64,000 nucleotides of DNA from positions 232,964,618-233,028,617 of the forward strand of contig CM076190.1 of the NCBI GenBank assembly GCA_038277395.1. Reading direction: 5' to 3'. Shown one piece after another: positions 45,579 to 59,339 of this stretch; position 1 is the stretch's first letter; the number at the start of each line of letters is the position of its first letter. Source of the DNA: Dryocosmus kuriphilus. Lineage: Eukaryota > Arthropoda > Insecta > Hymenoptera > Cynipidae. Made by a program: the position numbers and the translations under genes. The notes beneath the pieces are model-generated. The model was given only the letters and a program-made list of their open reading frames with translations, made no database searches and was not told where the DNA came from.

Positions 45579-47204
45579 CTGTAACGGGTATTACCTTTTT
45601 AACCTGGTCCGTATTCACTCCGGGCAATAACGCCTGGCCTGGTGTGGCCCAGGATGAAACCAGGTTACAAGATGATTATCACTTACCTGCCTCCTTTGCC
45701 GCGACCCGATGAATGGAATAAACCGCATTCGTATCTCAAAAACTATCGACATGCGAAGTTCATTTATTACATTCCTTGGAACCAGATAGGGCCTACCCTA
45801 TCCGAACTCCTTCGGCTATTCCTTCACGGCAGACAGGCACGCTAGCTTATTTATTACGAAATAGACGGAGCGGGTGGGGCCACGTGAGTGAGAATTTCGT
45901 TTTGAATAAGCACGTGACCCCGAATATCGTTTTTCAATCAAACGAATCCTTTATTAAAGATGTAACTAATGACGAATTCGGTATGAGCATTAAAAATTTT
46001 TTCGCTTTGTAGGAAAAAATTATAATTTCAAATAGCTCACCGCGCACTGTACCGGAACTTCCCCACCAATGCGAGAGCTTTTCGACACTCTCAGTTTAAC
46101 TGTTACATTTTATTCTCAGAAGCACAGAAAGGACAGACCGGCTCGTCAGAAGGACCCACTATCGACAATATGGCCGCCCGAGACACCCACATCGGCATGA
46201 TGCCATCCGACGTTCTTTATCTTGTGCACACCCCTTGGCTCTCGCGAGAAACTCCCGCCTCCACTAGTCTAAAGTCGGGCTTTGAGCCGGGTGTTCCCTG
46301 ACCTCCGGGTGTCGCAGGGTTCTCGATCGGCTTTCAATACACTGTTTTACGCATACGCGGTCGACAGTGTCTTACCGCGTGGGCTTTGCTTCTCGAGGCT
46401 GAGAGCACTCACGGAATTGCTACTGGGATTACCACCTACCTTGAGGCCTCTGCACCAAGTCTTCCGCTTCCACTCGATCCATCCTTCCGGCCTCCTCGAC
46501 AGGGTTTCAACTTTCAATTCTCTTTAGTGGACTGGGGTTCGCTTCGAAATCTTTCTCCTACCAAGTCGTCCCCGAGCCAAGAACGCGAGTGAAGCGTCTC
46601 TCGTCTGCTCGAGCTACCTTCCCTCACTTTCTAGTCGGGCCGCCACCATCCCGTGTTACGGTTACTGATTCACTTACTGGGAATGATCCGGCTTCGTCGG
46701 CTGTAACCGTCCATGTGCGTTTCAACTTCGTCACCGCGGAACTATCAGGCTTGTCTCCATGGCTTCGAGTACTACCATTGGTGGCGCGACCCGCGGCCGC
46801 TTGTCCATCCTTGCCCGGGTGGGGTTTGCTCGCTCGGGCACGGCGGTCGCCTTAGCACTCTGCTTCTCTTGACAAGCCGTGTCGTCGGCGTTCTGCGCTC
46901 GTTGTTGCTGTGCTCGCTGTCGCCTTCGGTGTCGTTCCTCATGCTCCTCTTTGGTGATCCAACCCCGGGACCAACGTCCTGTTGTTCATTCTATTGTTAC
47001 AATTTAGTGTGGGCCCTCCTGGATCGCGGTTCTTATCGTGACGGTAGTAAAACTAATTTATTATTCTACCCCTTAACACAGACTTGGGTCTTGACTGAAC
47101 GGTAGGTCTGTTTAACTTGCGTGTTGACCACTAATTTCTTTGCTCGGAAGTCGGGCACGGGTTCGGCGAAACCCGTGGGGTCCATTCATATTTATTTGTC
47201 GTGC
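45579..47204. other. GC-rich block, second copy
   Basis: Duplicate of 31,815-33,440. Open frames reproduce those of copy 1 exactly. Confidence 0.5.
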
Positions 47205-47246
47205 TTTTCTTCCAAAACTTCGTTACAGCACCTATGGACCATCTTG

Positions 47247-47644
47247 CACAAATATTATTGTTGTCGTCCATGAGAGTATAAATAAGTACACACCAATGTG
47301 TTAAGGAGTCAAATTCACAAAGAATATAGAAATATCAATGATATAGTGCATATTTACCTTCCTCCTTATTTATACTATTTTAATTGAAGTTTTGATATAC
47401 ACATAAAAATAACTAAAAACAAATTTTCGATTGGGAAAAATTACTATATTGGATTTTAAAACCAATCTGAAGAAACATCTCATTTCAAATGGTCCATATT
47501 AAATGCAATCAAAATTGTATAAATAAGAAGGAAGACATATATGCATTAAGTCATAGATATCTTCCTATTCTTCATGAATTTGACTCTTAATACATTCATA
47601 TGTACGTATTTATACTCTCATGAACGACCCCATAATATTTGTGT
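47247..47644. mobile_element. Foldback MITE, copy 2
   Basis: Duplicate of 33,483-33,880, same 398-bp inverted-repeat structure. Confidence 0.75.
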
Positions 47645-48138
47645 GAGTTAGTCAACATGTGCGTATACAAAGAAAAGTATTATACCATCGCCTGCTTAGT
47701 ATCGCTTGTATCTCATTTCGAGCACGTCATCTAAAATTTTAGAATTGTTATTCGACTCGCTGACCCTTATCAATGTCTATATTTAATAAAAATCTTTTTA
47801 ACTATTGGTTCTTTACCGATGCTTACATTTTCGGTCAACGATTTTCGTGATTATTTTATTATTTACATACTGTTTTTAGAATTTTTCTTTGTGATTGTGC
47901 TTAATTGTTTTTTTTAATCATAATTCTAGCCTGAAGAGGTTGGATCAAACACATCAAAAAGCTTCAAAACTAAAATGCTTTGAAAACAAAACTTTGAAAA
48001 CATAAAGTATAAAGAAGCAGAGTAAACAGTTGCTGAATAAAAAACAATTCTCCGATCGAATGTGGACCAACCAAACTAAACACGTGATAAGGTTACTAAC
48101 AATATTCAAACAGGAAAAACGAAAAAAGTGGAGGGAAG

Positions 48139-48210
48139 ATGGAGGCAATCAACAAAATGCGCTTCCTCGTTTTTGTTTCCCTCGTCTCCTTTTGTTTTGA
48201 CTTTGTTTAA
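48139..48210 (+). CDS. Short ORF with signal-peptide-like sequence, copy 2
   Basis: Duplicate of 34,376-34,447, same 23-codon product and the same doubts about a donor. Confidence 0.3.
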   Translation: MEAINKMRFLVFVSLVSFCFDFV

Positions 48211-48511
48211 ACCCACCCGAAATCCAATTACAAAGCTTGACAACGTTTCGGTGCTTAGCAGAACTTATGAAGGCAACACAGTTATCCCTCCTTTTCTTTT
48301 GTTTTTCTTGTTTGAGCTTTGCTAGAAGCCGCTTTAAGTGTTTACTTTCATCGGTCCAAATTTGGTCGGAGAATTTACTTTTATTTGGCAACTTTTTACT
48401 TAAGCTCTAATAATGGACGTTGAAAGAGTGTTTTTGGTTTGGATAAATTTTAGATACTCTTTATTTATAATCAAAAAACTCGAAATCGTTAGAAGCCTCA
48501 ATATACATATA

Positions 48512-49453
48512 TACGAGGTGTCATCAAAAAGTAAGGTGACTTTTTATTTTTATCAAAAAATATTTATGTATTCATCAACATTGATGTTGTCTCCTTCAAA
48601 GTATTCTCCCTCGGATATAATACAGTTGTGCCAGCGCTTTTCTAATCCTCAAAGCATTTCTGGCAAGCACTTTTTGGTATAGCCTTCAGCTCTTCCAGCG
48701 ATGCGGCCTTATCTCCTCAATCGTCGCAAAACGGCGTTCTTTCATGGGTCTTTTCAGTTTTGGAAACAGGGAAAAGTCTCAGGGAGTCAAGTCTGGTGAA
48801 TACGGTGGCTGAGGCGTTATTATGGTGTTGTTATTGGCCAAAAAATTACGAAAAAGCAATGACGTGTGAGCTGGCGCATTATTGTGGTTTCGGAACAAAC
48901 TTCGCCGACACACGACTCATGACTAAATATCCACTAAAGTTGCTTGGCACGAGCCAAACGAGATGCCGCCATCATCAGCAACTTCTCTAATGGTAATTCG
49001 ACGATTCGCCAACACTATTTTCTTCACTTCTTCAACGTTTTCATCAGCTGTTGACGTGCTGGGACGTCCAGGGCGAGCTTCGTCATTAACATCTTCTCGG
49101 CCTTCCCGAAAGAGCTTGTACTACTTACAAAAATTTTTTTTTAATCAGAGTACACTCATCGCATGCTACTGTCAACATTTAAAGTGTTTTGGAGCACTTA
49201 ATTCCATTTTTTACACAAAACTGGATGCAAATTCTTCCATCCATGTTTTTTTCGACAGCAGAAAATCACCGAGCACGCAAAACACTGCTAACCTTTATAA
49301 CTCTCAGAAACAAAAAAAAATGCTATATAGCTGAAACTGTGCACATATTGTTTGGGGCGAGTGTACCAACATAAGAAAAAAAGAGAACGTATATCGACTG
49401 TACGCATCCCGCGAGATTCAAAAAGTCACCTTATTTTTTTATCACATCTCGTA
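48512..49453 (-). mobile_element. Mariner-like element, dead, copy 2
   Basis: Duplicate of 34,750-35,691 with the same inverted repeats and TA flanks. Confidence 0.8.
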
Positions 49454-49704
49454 TATGTGTAATCGTAACTGTTATGATATAGCTATAACTGATAGGTTTG
49501 ATTAGCGCACAATTTTTTATTCAGAGCATATATGAAATGATTCACATATGTGGCCTGATATGTATTCAGAGGAAATGAATGATAAAAAATTGGAAGCAAA
49601 CATATGCTTGAAAATTGGTCAAAGTTTTATGAACTAGTACGAAAATACAATTGTGATCGTTGAAAAAATTCGGTAGTAAAATATCTTCATTCTTTGTCTT
49701 ACAG

Positions 49705-49787
49705 GCGGCCCTCTGCTTCGAAGGTCAATGCGCCCAACGTTCTTATACGATGATAAGAGAAAAATCTCGTTTACTTCAACTGGAATA
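49705..49787 (+). pseudogene. Putative exon, copy 2, frameshifted (83 nt)
   Basis: Same splice sites as the 81-nt exon at 35,943, but GATAAGAGAAAT reads GATAAGAGAAAAAT here: two extra A. In phase 1 the product changes after DDKR and the exon no longer ends in phase 1, so downstream exons would be read out of frame. Either copy 2 is a pseudogene or this is a homopolymer error. Confidence 0.5.
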
Positions 49788-51262
49788 GTAAGTTTAACTT
49801 TTAGAACTTTTACAATTTAAATTTCTAAACTTTCAGAAAGCTCAATTATTTAATTGATAAGGCTTTAAATATTATCAATTATTCCGTCATTTAAGTCAGA
49901 CATTTTAAATATTTTCAAGAAAACCTGTTGACATTCCTTGAAATCTTTGAACCCATGTTGAACTCTTTTGATTGATTTGAAATAGTTACAGATACGTATG
50001 AATCATTTAAAACCCTTTAAAAGTAAAAAAAAATTAGCTTATTTCCTAGAATTCTCTAGAAGTCCGTTGCAATCTTCTACAATCCTTTAAAACCTTATTA
50101 ATTCTTTGAAGCCCCTTGAAACTTTTAAATACCCCCAAATTTTTTTAATGCTTGGAGTTCCTATGAAATCCTTTAAATCTTATGAAATTCTGTCAAATCT
50201 TTTAAAATCGTTGTAAATGCGATCTAGTGAAATCCTTTGGTATCTCTTATGTGAACATAAATTCAGTGATATCCTTTCAAATTTGTTTTAATTTACATAT
50301 CTTTCGAAAGTTTTGAAATCCTTAGACATATTCGTAAGCTTTTATGAAATTATAACATTTGCCAGGCTTCTCAAAGGATTTTGAAGTATTTCCAAATATT
50401 TCGAGGCATTTTAAATTTTAAATTTAAGAGACTTCTACGGAAATCAATAATTTCGAAAAATATTAAATAATAACAGATTTCAAATAATTTCAAGAGATTT
50501 TTAAAATTTTAAGGCCTTATAATGTATTTCATAAGTTTTTAATGATTTCATTGAATCTTCAAAGACTTTAGTCTTACAAGTTTTTAAAAAGCGTAATGAT
50601 TTTTGAAGATGAATGCCTAACATAACATCATATTCTTAAAACTTGTAAGATTTCTAAAAGAACTAATGATTTTTGTTGTAAAAAAAGTCTTTGCGGCGAC
50701 AATATCCAAAAGTAAAAGATATAATCTTTTTGATAAAGAATATCGACTTAAGGTGAAAACTCCAACATCACCTAAAATTGCTTGAACTTGCAAGTTATGT
50801 GCTTGGCCTAATTTTTTTCATTGAAAATTGTCCATTTTCCTGGAATATTCCCTAAAGTGACCATAAATTGATGAAACTTCTAAAAATAAATTCCTTAATG
50901 GAAAAAATTATTCACAAAACTTTAAAAGTTATTTATAAATATAAGACTCTTTATAAGAGAATTATTTCTTTTTTCCTACATCTAAAAATATGTGCTTAAT
51001 CTTTCTCCTGTTTTTCCTCTCTCGTGAGACAAAATCTCCCCTTTTCCCACTTTTTTGTCATTTTATTCTACGAGATTCCTGTAATTTGTTTTCTTTTCTA
51101 CATACAAATGTTGAAAAATTGTAAGTGGTTAGGGAGAATTAACGGTTGCTAAGCGAAAAGTCACAGAATTTTAAGAATTTAAATTTCTGGGCACCCAACT
51201 AAATTCTAAGTTAATGGAACTTTAATTGTTAAAATAATTTTTAATCTATTTTTTTCTTACAG

Positions 51263-51307
51263 ACAAAAGAACAATTACGATTCTTAATCAAGATCATCTA
51301 GATAATG
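51263..51307 (+). CDS. Putative 45-nt phase-1 exon, copy 2
   Basis: Identical to 37,501-37,545 with the same two possible donors. Confidence 0.4.
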
Positions 51308-51396
51308 GTGATGTAATTTTTTGGGTACTCTATTAAGTTCTATGTTAAATACTTTTTAAGTACAAAAATAATTAATAATCTACACTTTTCCTACAG

Positions 51397-51510
51397 CTCC
51401 TAGCATAATTCATAATCTAGATCCCAGTGATGGTGATAAAATCAAAAATGATCAAGGAATTGTTGCAGTAGTCCGAGGCGGTCAAATTCTTCAGCACCAA
51501 CCGGCAAATC
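51397..51510 (+). CDS. Putative 114-nt phase-1 exon, copy 2
   Basis: Identical to 37,635-37,748 in sequence and splice sites. Confidence 0.5.
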
Positions 51511-52131
51511 GTAATTTAAGAAACTAAGATACAGACTAAAACAAATAATATAGAATTCTGCCTAATATCCAATCATGATTTCCATTATCGCTTCTAACCA
51601 CTCTCTCATTCTTCTTCTTTACTTCTTCTAGCTCACCCCAACTTACTCATCCACACACCTCCATGTCCATCGTCTCCTGATATTTTACATACAGTATAGA
51701 AATCATAATTGTTTTCCACAATAGATCAAGTCTTAAGGACGATATATTTCAACAAGTAATTGGCAACTTCAGAAAACGGAAAAAAAAGATATACAATCCT
51801 CGATAACATTGGATGGACCGCAGTGTCAGGAAACAAATCAAAGACCCATATATCGTGGGCAGAAGTCACCCTTATTGTCGAAAATTTATCGAGCACTAAA
51901 CTCCACAAATTACAAATTAGTAAACAGCAGCTTTCTCTCATTGAAAGCAAAGACAAGCATCACAAAATGTTTTTTCAGAAAACTGTTAACCATTTTCTTA
52001 CTGAAAAGTCTTGACTTTAGGACTTGATAAATTTAGACAGCAAATGTGATTCCCACCTTCCATATAGGGTGGATGATTTTTTTCCTGCAACCATATATCT
52101 TTCAAAGTTATTCAAGGATTAACTTTGTTTC

Positions 52132-55100
52132 TGTTAAAATAACAGAATTGTAAACACTATTCTGGTGGTCAACGTTAAAAATAGACTTACGGCAAAGTAA
52201 ACATATGCGATTCATTTTGAACGTGACATCAGCCTCATATGAGATGCAGACGAGTAGGTGGCGCCAATTCTGCCTAGCATCCAAATACGAAAAGATTTAT
52301 TCTAACACTCTCACTCATTGAGTATTTTACATACATTTTGCGACACTAAGCTGCTGAAAAAGAGCTTAAAACAATCTTTGGGTAGCGCTTTTGTCAGCAT
52401 ATCAGCTAACTGAGAATCAGTTGGAATAGAGCGCACATATATTTCTTTGCTCTCGTACTTTTCGCGGATGAAGTGATGTCGTACGTCAATGTGTTTTGTC
52501 CTTTTATGGAACTCTGGGTTGAGTACAAGGCGGATTGCTCTCTGATTATCAATATTGATAATAATTGTTGGATCTCTACATTGACATCCGACATCACTTA
52601 AAAGTTGTATCAGCCAGATGGCTTCTTTTGCCGCAGTGCACCCCGGTACATAATCAACCTCGGTAGTACATAGTATTACCATTTTCTGACGTTATGAGGA
52701 CCATGTGATTCGACCACCCGCAAGCGTCAGAATGACCTACTGGTGTGAGATCACTCCCATTGTGTTGAGCACAGAATTCCTACGGCTGATGTGGCTCTCA
52801 GATATAGAAAAATTCTCTTTGCAACTTGCCGGTGTTCCAAATTATACTCATCTAAGTGTCGACTTAGTGCATTTACTGCAAAAGAAATGTCAGGACGACT
52901 AACCATGCTCAAGAAAATTAAAGAACCGACTGCTTCGCTATACGCTATTTCTAAATCAGCTGTCTTATTTATTTTATGAGATCCTAAAATTATATATGGG
53001 TCAGCAGGAATCGACAAAGGTTTTGCATCAATCATATGAAAACGCGAAAAGATTTTCTCCGCATAGGTTTTCTGGTGAACGAATATTGAACGTTTTTTGC
53101 GGTCTCGAATGAATTGCATACCTAAAAATACCTCAAAGTGGACCCGCACTGAGTCATATCTGACGAGTGGGGAGAAGTTTTCTGAATAATCCATCACAGG
53201 TCGCTGCGAAAACCTCGGGCACAAAGGCGTGCTTTAAGACGCTCAACATTTCCTGAAGGTGACCAGTTGACCTTGAATGTCCACTTCTAGTCAGTCAGCT
53301 TTTGACCGGGGGAATGGGAACAATCTATCATATTCCGTTCTTCTGATGAGCTAATAGCTCTTCGTCAATTGCTTTGTTCCAGAATCCAGTGTCGTCACAT
53401 GTGGTTGCTTCTTCGTAAGTCAGATTTCCAGATATGGTTACTTTATGAGTTACTGGATCTGAAGAGAGATAATTTGTGGATTTACCTTGATATCCACTAT
53501 ACTGTAGCTCCTTTGCCTTCTTATCAAGTTTCAGCCGATGATTGTCCGGGACATGAACAAAGGCATCACATCCGAAAATTCTTGCATGAGATAAATTAGG
53601 TTGCTTACACGTCCAAATTTCATAAGTGGTGATATTTTCCACCTGAGTAGATGGAGCCTGATTAAGTATTTATACTGCTGTGTTTACAGCCTCAGCCCAC
53701 TGGAAACGTGGCATATCTTTGGCGTGCAGCATTGACCTGGCACTCTCAATTATGGTGCAGTTATCTTTTTCTGAGCGACCGTTCTGCTCAGGAGTGTACG
53801 GTGCTGTACTCTTAAGTTGGATACCTCTGTGAATAAGATAATCCTCCATTTGTTTGTTTATATATTCTCGGCCGTCGTCGACTCGTAGCACTTTAATTCG
53901 TCGACTGAATTTATTTGATACTACAAGCTCGTATTCTTTAAAGTACTGAAACACGTCTGCTTTATGCCGCATAAAATAAACATATCGCAAGCCAGAGTTA
54001 TCACCTTTGAAGCCTACGTAGAATCGGGCTTCTCCCAAGAACACTGTTGACATCGGACCAATAACATCGCTATGTATAAATCTTTCGGGTAGCGAAAAGT
54101 TGTCGACATATGTTATTATCTTGTTTGATACCTCTTAGGAATACCTGATTTTCTATCAAAATCTCGACGGCATTTTACGTGAAATTCACGTCCAGATTTC
54201 TTTTTGTGCATACATCCAGTGAGAATAAATTCTTTTTGAAACATGGCACGTATAGCACGTTTTTTAAGCTTCACACTATACCAAACATCATCAATTAACC
54301 TTTTCGCATTAACTGTTGCAATTCCATTCACATCACAGATTCCGTTATCACCTAATTCGACGTATCCACCTTAGAGTGGTCTAAAAGATGAGAACCACTC
54401 TCTTCGGAATGTAATGTGGTTTGATGCACCACTACCGGATAGCCATATATCTTTAATATCGCTCGCGAGAAGAGGTGATTCTTCACTCTGTGAGATGGCG
54501 CTAAGAGCGAACATAGATGAATTCGATACTGGCATCCATCTATCCGGAAAAACACTGTTCGTAATAAGAGCTACGATATTACCATTATCTTGTTTATGAT
54601 GGCTGTTTTTATCGTGATCCTTATCTTTACTTTCATTTCCCTTTTTCGATTTCGGCAATTTTTGAATAGATGACTTTTCTTGTGACAATAGAAACCCTCT
54701 CTGTTTTCACCTTTCTTAGAATCGCCGTTGCTTTTTGACGTTTGGCCGGATTTTGACAGTTTTTCCCTAGAACTCAAACTCACGGTAGCAAGTGCGCTTG
54801 GAAAGTCGTCATTTTCTTTTACGCGTGAGTCTTCCTTCAACCGACGTCATAATAAACTACTCAGAGTATTCTGTGCTGGATCAACACTCTCCCATGCAGT
54901 TACTAAAGCATTATATCTTGAAGGCAGGCTTCCGATCACTTTTGCCATTTTGACGACATCCGACACTTTTTCACCGTGATCTTTGAGTTGCCGTGCCATG
55001 TTTTCTATCTATGTAACATGTTAGGACATTGAGTCATTTGTTGCCATCCGGTACTCATGAAACTTCTGCATCAACATGAGTTTGTTGGATGCAGTTTTTT

Positions 55101-55692
55101 GTTCTTGTATTGTAGACAACTTTGTCCACATTTGAGCCGGAGAAGCGCGCGTTATCAAATATACAAGTTGTGAATATTCCATTGCCGACGAAATTATAAA
55201 TACGGCTTTTGCATTTTCTTTCGACCACCTGGTCACTTTTTTGGTATTTAGCGGATCCGAAGTTTTTCTAAACTCGCGCTCGCACGCACAGACTGACTGG
55301 ACTGCAACGTCTTAAGATCAACGTTCGAACAAGGGCAATATGGCGCTGTTGCTATGCGCACATCGGGACGCTATCGACCGCTTGACTTATTTGTCCGTTT
55401 TTCTTCTCAGAGTTAATATTACTACGGCCTGGATGTCTGGGCCCACAAGCTGTTAAAATAATAGAGTTTTAAACACTATTATAGAGGTAAAATTAGGAAG
55501 TAGATTGAGGATGAAGTAAATGTATACGATTTATTTTGAGCGTGACATCAGCCTCATATGAGATGTAGGCGAGAGCTGATTCCTATCGGATCAAGAGGCG
55601 AGACGCTCGTACATATATATATATATATATATATACGAGAAGGTGGCGCCAAACCTGCCTAGAAAATAAATACGGAAAGACTTATTCTAACA
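52132..55692 (-). mobile_element. Copia-type LTR retrotransposon, copy 2
   Basis: Duplicate of 38,370-41,926, with LTRs at 52,132-52,307 and 55,451-55,692 and the same GTTTC flanks. It carries the same RT-core deletion, so it arose by duplication rather than a second insertion. A few indels differ (for example TTGTTTGAG against TTGTGTTGAG near 52,765), which change which short frames stay open. Confidence 0.9.
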
Positions 55693-55943
55693 GTTTCTCG
55701 TGTCGTAAAGTTTCCGTTTATTCATTGCAAAGCGTAGGCTGACTTTTTTCTTGACACCACATCTATTTCATTCTATACTTCAGCAGCACCTATTTCGATG
55801 TCTCGTGTACAAAAAGCTTTACCACGAACTTCTTCGCAAAATAATTACTAATAGGATCACAATCTAGAGCAATTTAGTATTTCTAAGTAACCCTTTTTCA
55901 AAATGTTTTAATAAATGATGACTTTCATTCTTTACACGATCAG

Positions 55944-56078
55944 ATGGTGAAGAAGAGTGCTACGAACTACAGGATAATGATCTCGTGTTAAACCCTAATG
56001 AAGAACCTAAATCAAAATATTGGAAAGGGTTTTATATTCACCCTCAAATAGACACACATGCACTACATAGTAGAGCAG
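55944..56078 (+). CDS. Putative 135-nt phase-1 exon, copy 2
   Basis: Identical to 42,178-42,312. No later exon was recognised in the unique sequence beyond 56,491. Confidence 0.5.
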
Positions 56079-56491
56079 GTAATTTAAAAACTATAATACA
56101 ATCTAAAAAAAAAATATTATACGGGCATATTTTAAGGGGTATTATTGACTAAAGTGCAGTGTCAAAAAAATTTTACAAAACAGAAAAACTCTGAGCTTTT
56201 ATCTGTTCTAAAATTGGATAGAAAATTAACTTTCAGCCAAAATTTTTGAATCTGCGACTAAAGAAATGATACGTCCCTTATGAGAAACAAGTATTTGTAA
56301 GTTTTTGACCTGGTACCTTTTTCGAGAGCAAGAATCGGATTTCCAATATTTATTCCCAAAAAAACTACTGGATAAAGTACTAAGCACTACTTGCTTTGCA
56401 TAAGGTTTTCAAACAAATAAATGAATTTTGGATGAAATATAGTTATATTCCCAAAAACTAAGATTAATTTTAGACGAAGTGGCTTAAATTT

Positions 56492-58200
56492 TAAATAGAA
56501 ACTGCAAATATTTCCAAATTAGTCAAATTTTCAACCAATATGTTTTAACTTTCCATCGAAATGTAACATTTTCAAACAAATAAATTCAAGCAAATTTCAC
56601 ACATGTAAATGAATTTTTAATGAAAAAATAGATATACTTTCAATCCAAAAATTTAAATTTCAAAGAAATGTTTCAATTTTTATTAAAAACTGACAATTTT
56701 TTAAAAAGTAGTTGATTTTTCAAAGGAAAAAGAAAGAATTTTAGACCAAAAATGTAACGGTTTTACTTTTCAGTCAAAAGATATGAATTTTCCACGAACT
56801 CTTTGAATTCTCAACCGAAAAAGATAAATATTCAACAAAAAATCTAATAGTAGAATTTTTAGCCAAGGATAGAAGATTGAACCAAAAATGGAATAGGTAA
56901 ATTTTGAACAAAAAATAGTTTAGTCTTCAACCAAGGAATACTAGATTTCAACTAACATATTCGAGTTATTCATCAAAATGAATCAATTTTGCAAATTCAA
57001 TTTTTAACCAAAAAAAAAATTCATGAAAAATGGAGCACTTAAATTTTGAAGAAAAGCTTAGCTTTGAAGCAAAAGTAGTAAATTTCCCAACTTTTCAACA
57101 TAAATGTAACATTTGAGATTTCAACCAAAGTATTTAAATTTTTAATTTAAAAAGTGGTAAATTTTCATTAAGACAGATATGAACTTTCAACAATATATTT
57201 CAGTTTTAACCAAGGAAAGCATATTTGAACAAAATACGAATAGTTTAGTTTTCAAATGAAACCGACAAATTTTTAACAACGATTTTGTTAAAATTGATTT
57301 GGTATCATTTGTTTAAGAAGTTTGAAACCCAAGCTTGTTTCGTTTACCTTCTTTCTATAAAAAAGTTATTCAAGTGTGGGAAGCTTCAAATATAAACAGA
57401 GAAAATGCCCATAAATTATTTTGGAAGCGCAAAGTAATTTCGCCGAATCTTTGTAAACGAAATGAAACAACATTTCTAGATACAGAGGCGGAAGGAAATA
57501 GATGAAAATTTAAATTTTTAAGATACCTATTCAAAATTCATGCCAACATTAATTTTATGTCCTTACAATTTAATGATACTTCAGCAAACTGAGAAGGATT
57601 TTAAAACAGAATTTTAGGAAAAGTTCTAGTCAGTTTCAAACAAATTGTGGAATTTTAGAAGTTTTGAAGAAAATACAAAATATTTCAAAAGAATATGGTA
57701 AAAAAGAGTCTAAATGAGTTTAAGGCAAAATTTTCCAAATTTTAACATAATTTCAGGAGAAATTCAAGTCAGTTTGGAAGATATTGACGAATTTTAGAAG
57801 CTTTGGAAATGTTTAAAGAGATTGAAATATTTGAAATTATTTCCCAAATTCTGCAACACAGTGATGATTTTGGGAAGTTTGCAAAAAAATTGAAAACGTT
57901 TCATTTTGTACTACTCTTCCAATAGTAATCCTCATTCCCGAATTCATTTTAATTAAATGAACTTGAAATTTCGTTTCATTTCATTCTGCTTCATTTTAAG
58001 TACATACCTATGAAGTATTCAAGTTCATACTTGAACTTGTTAAATTTTATTTTATCTTTATTTCATTTTAATTTCAACTTCACTTTCAATTTCATTTCAA
58101 TTTTTTCCAATTTAATTTAATTCTATTTTATTTTATTTTGTACTACTTTTTCAATAATCAAGTTCATACTTCAGTTGTTCTAAATTACATTTTTCCCATT
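56492..58200. other. AT-rich non-coding DNA
   Basis: Degenerate TTTTCAACCAAAAA motifs, then TTCATTTCAATTTCA repeats at 57,950-58,150. No gene seen. Confidence 0.6.
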
Positions 58201-59300
58201 CTCATCTCGATGAGGAGGCATTAGTTTTATTTGCAAGATGTCTGTGGCGGATTTTGTGAAACATCGACGTTTCGTGACCCCCTGAATCCGAAAAAATATG
58301 TTTTACGACGGTGTCCGTCTTTTAGTTGTCATTGTCGTTGTCGTCGTCGTCGTTTCTTCTGTTCCCACAATAACTTTCTAAGGAATAGTCGGATTGGATT
58401 GCGCTTTCGCATGCTTCTTTAGGGCGTAAAACGTAAGTGCGAGTTCGTTAATCAGCGGTTTTTGACCAGTTGTTATGGTTTTATCCATGAAAACCGGTTT
58501 TCACAAAATCAAAAAATCAATCTTCCATCTAAAATTTGCAAGATTAAAAAAAAGAACGGCAGAGAGTAAAATTTTTCACCTCAAAAAAATCCACCAATTT
58601 CGTTTTAAACAATTTTTGATAAAATTCACGGTTTTTGGTTGAATCAAGAAAACGTTACCAATAATCAGAAATTCAAATTTCCCGCCAAACTATGGAAGAT
58701 ACGAAGGAGACGTTGTTCATCTCAAAAAGATCTACAAATTTTCTTCCTTTCATTTTTTGTAAAGACGCATACTTTCTGACTTATTCGCAAAATATGTTAT
58801 TAAATACAAACAAATCCACTTTTCAGCTAAACTGTGCGAGATACGAGAAAATATTAACAAACAGAATTGTTCATCTTATTTTTCATAAGACTCATCGTGT
58901 TACTTTTAATAATCGGAAACCGACATTGTTAAAACTGTGAAAATCAGAAAAAAACTTGACTAATCGGCAATGAATTTTTAAAAAAAATTGACTTTCGAAC
59001 GCGAAGCGCGAGTATGTTGATGAAAATGTATTCCTTAAGGCCGATAGAGCTTTAAGTAAAATAATTCTGTTTCTAATTTTTAACAAAATACAAATCTTAT
59101 AATTTCATTAAAAGTAGGTGTTATGAAAGTTTAGGACCTAAGTAACGAAGACTCAGCACGAAGTGTGAGGACTAGAAATATCCGAGCGCGAAGCACCACG
59201 ACCACCAGATCTCGCACTCTAGGCGCGCTCATCTTAAGAGCGAAGCGAGCCACGCGCTGAGCGCGTGATGAGATTGTGTGAACGAATTCAGCAGATTTTT
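58201..59300. repeat. Dispersed-repeat remnant with CpG-rich tail
   Basis: 58,255-58,430 carries GACGTTTCGTGACCCCCTGAATCCG, a GTCCGTC / TTGTCGTCGTCGTCG stretch and a CACAATAACTTTCTAAGGAATAGTCGG segment, a combination I recognise as a widespread repeat in insect genomes rather than a gene. 58,990-59,275 is rich in GCGAAGCGCGAG-type words and includes the hairpin CACGCGCTGAGCGCGTG (59,251-59,267). The element type is not known to me. Confidence 0.5.
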
Positions 59301-59339
59301 TTTATTATAAGGATTTAAAATATAGGTAGTGGAACCTAC

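Larger units (their letters stand above)
42729..56491 (+). repeat. Large tandem duplication, copy 2 (13,763 bp)
   Basis: Direct repeat of 28,964-42,728. Differences seen are mostly 1-4 base indels in homopolymers and microsatellites: (CT)14 against (CT)15, TAGAAAAAATT against TAGAAAAATT in copia, CACCACC against CACCC near 45,030, and GAGAAAT against GAGAAAAAT in an exon. Downstream, unique AT-rich DNA resumes with TAAATAGAAACTG. Confidence 0.95.

Noticed and set aside
58231..58422. 63-codon Cys/Arg-rich frame
   Set aside because: Translation of a GTCGTCGTCG-containing dispersed repeat; not a protein gene.
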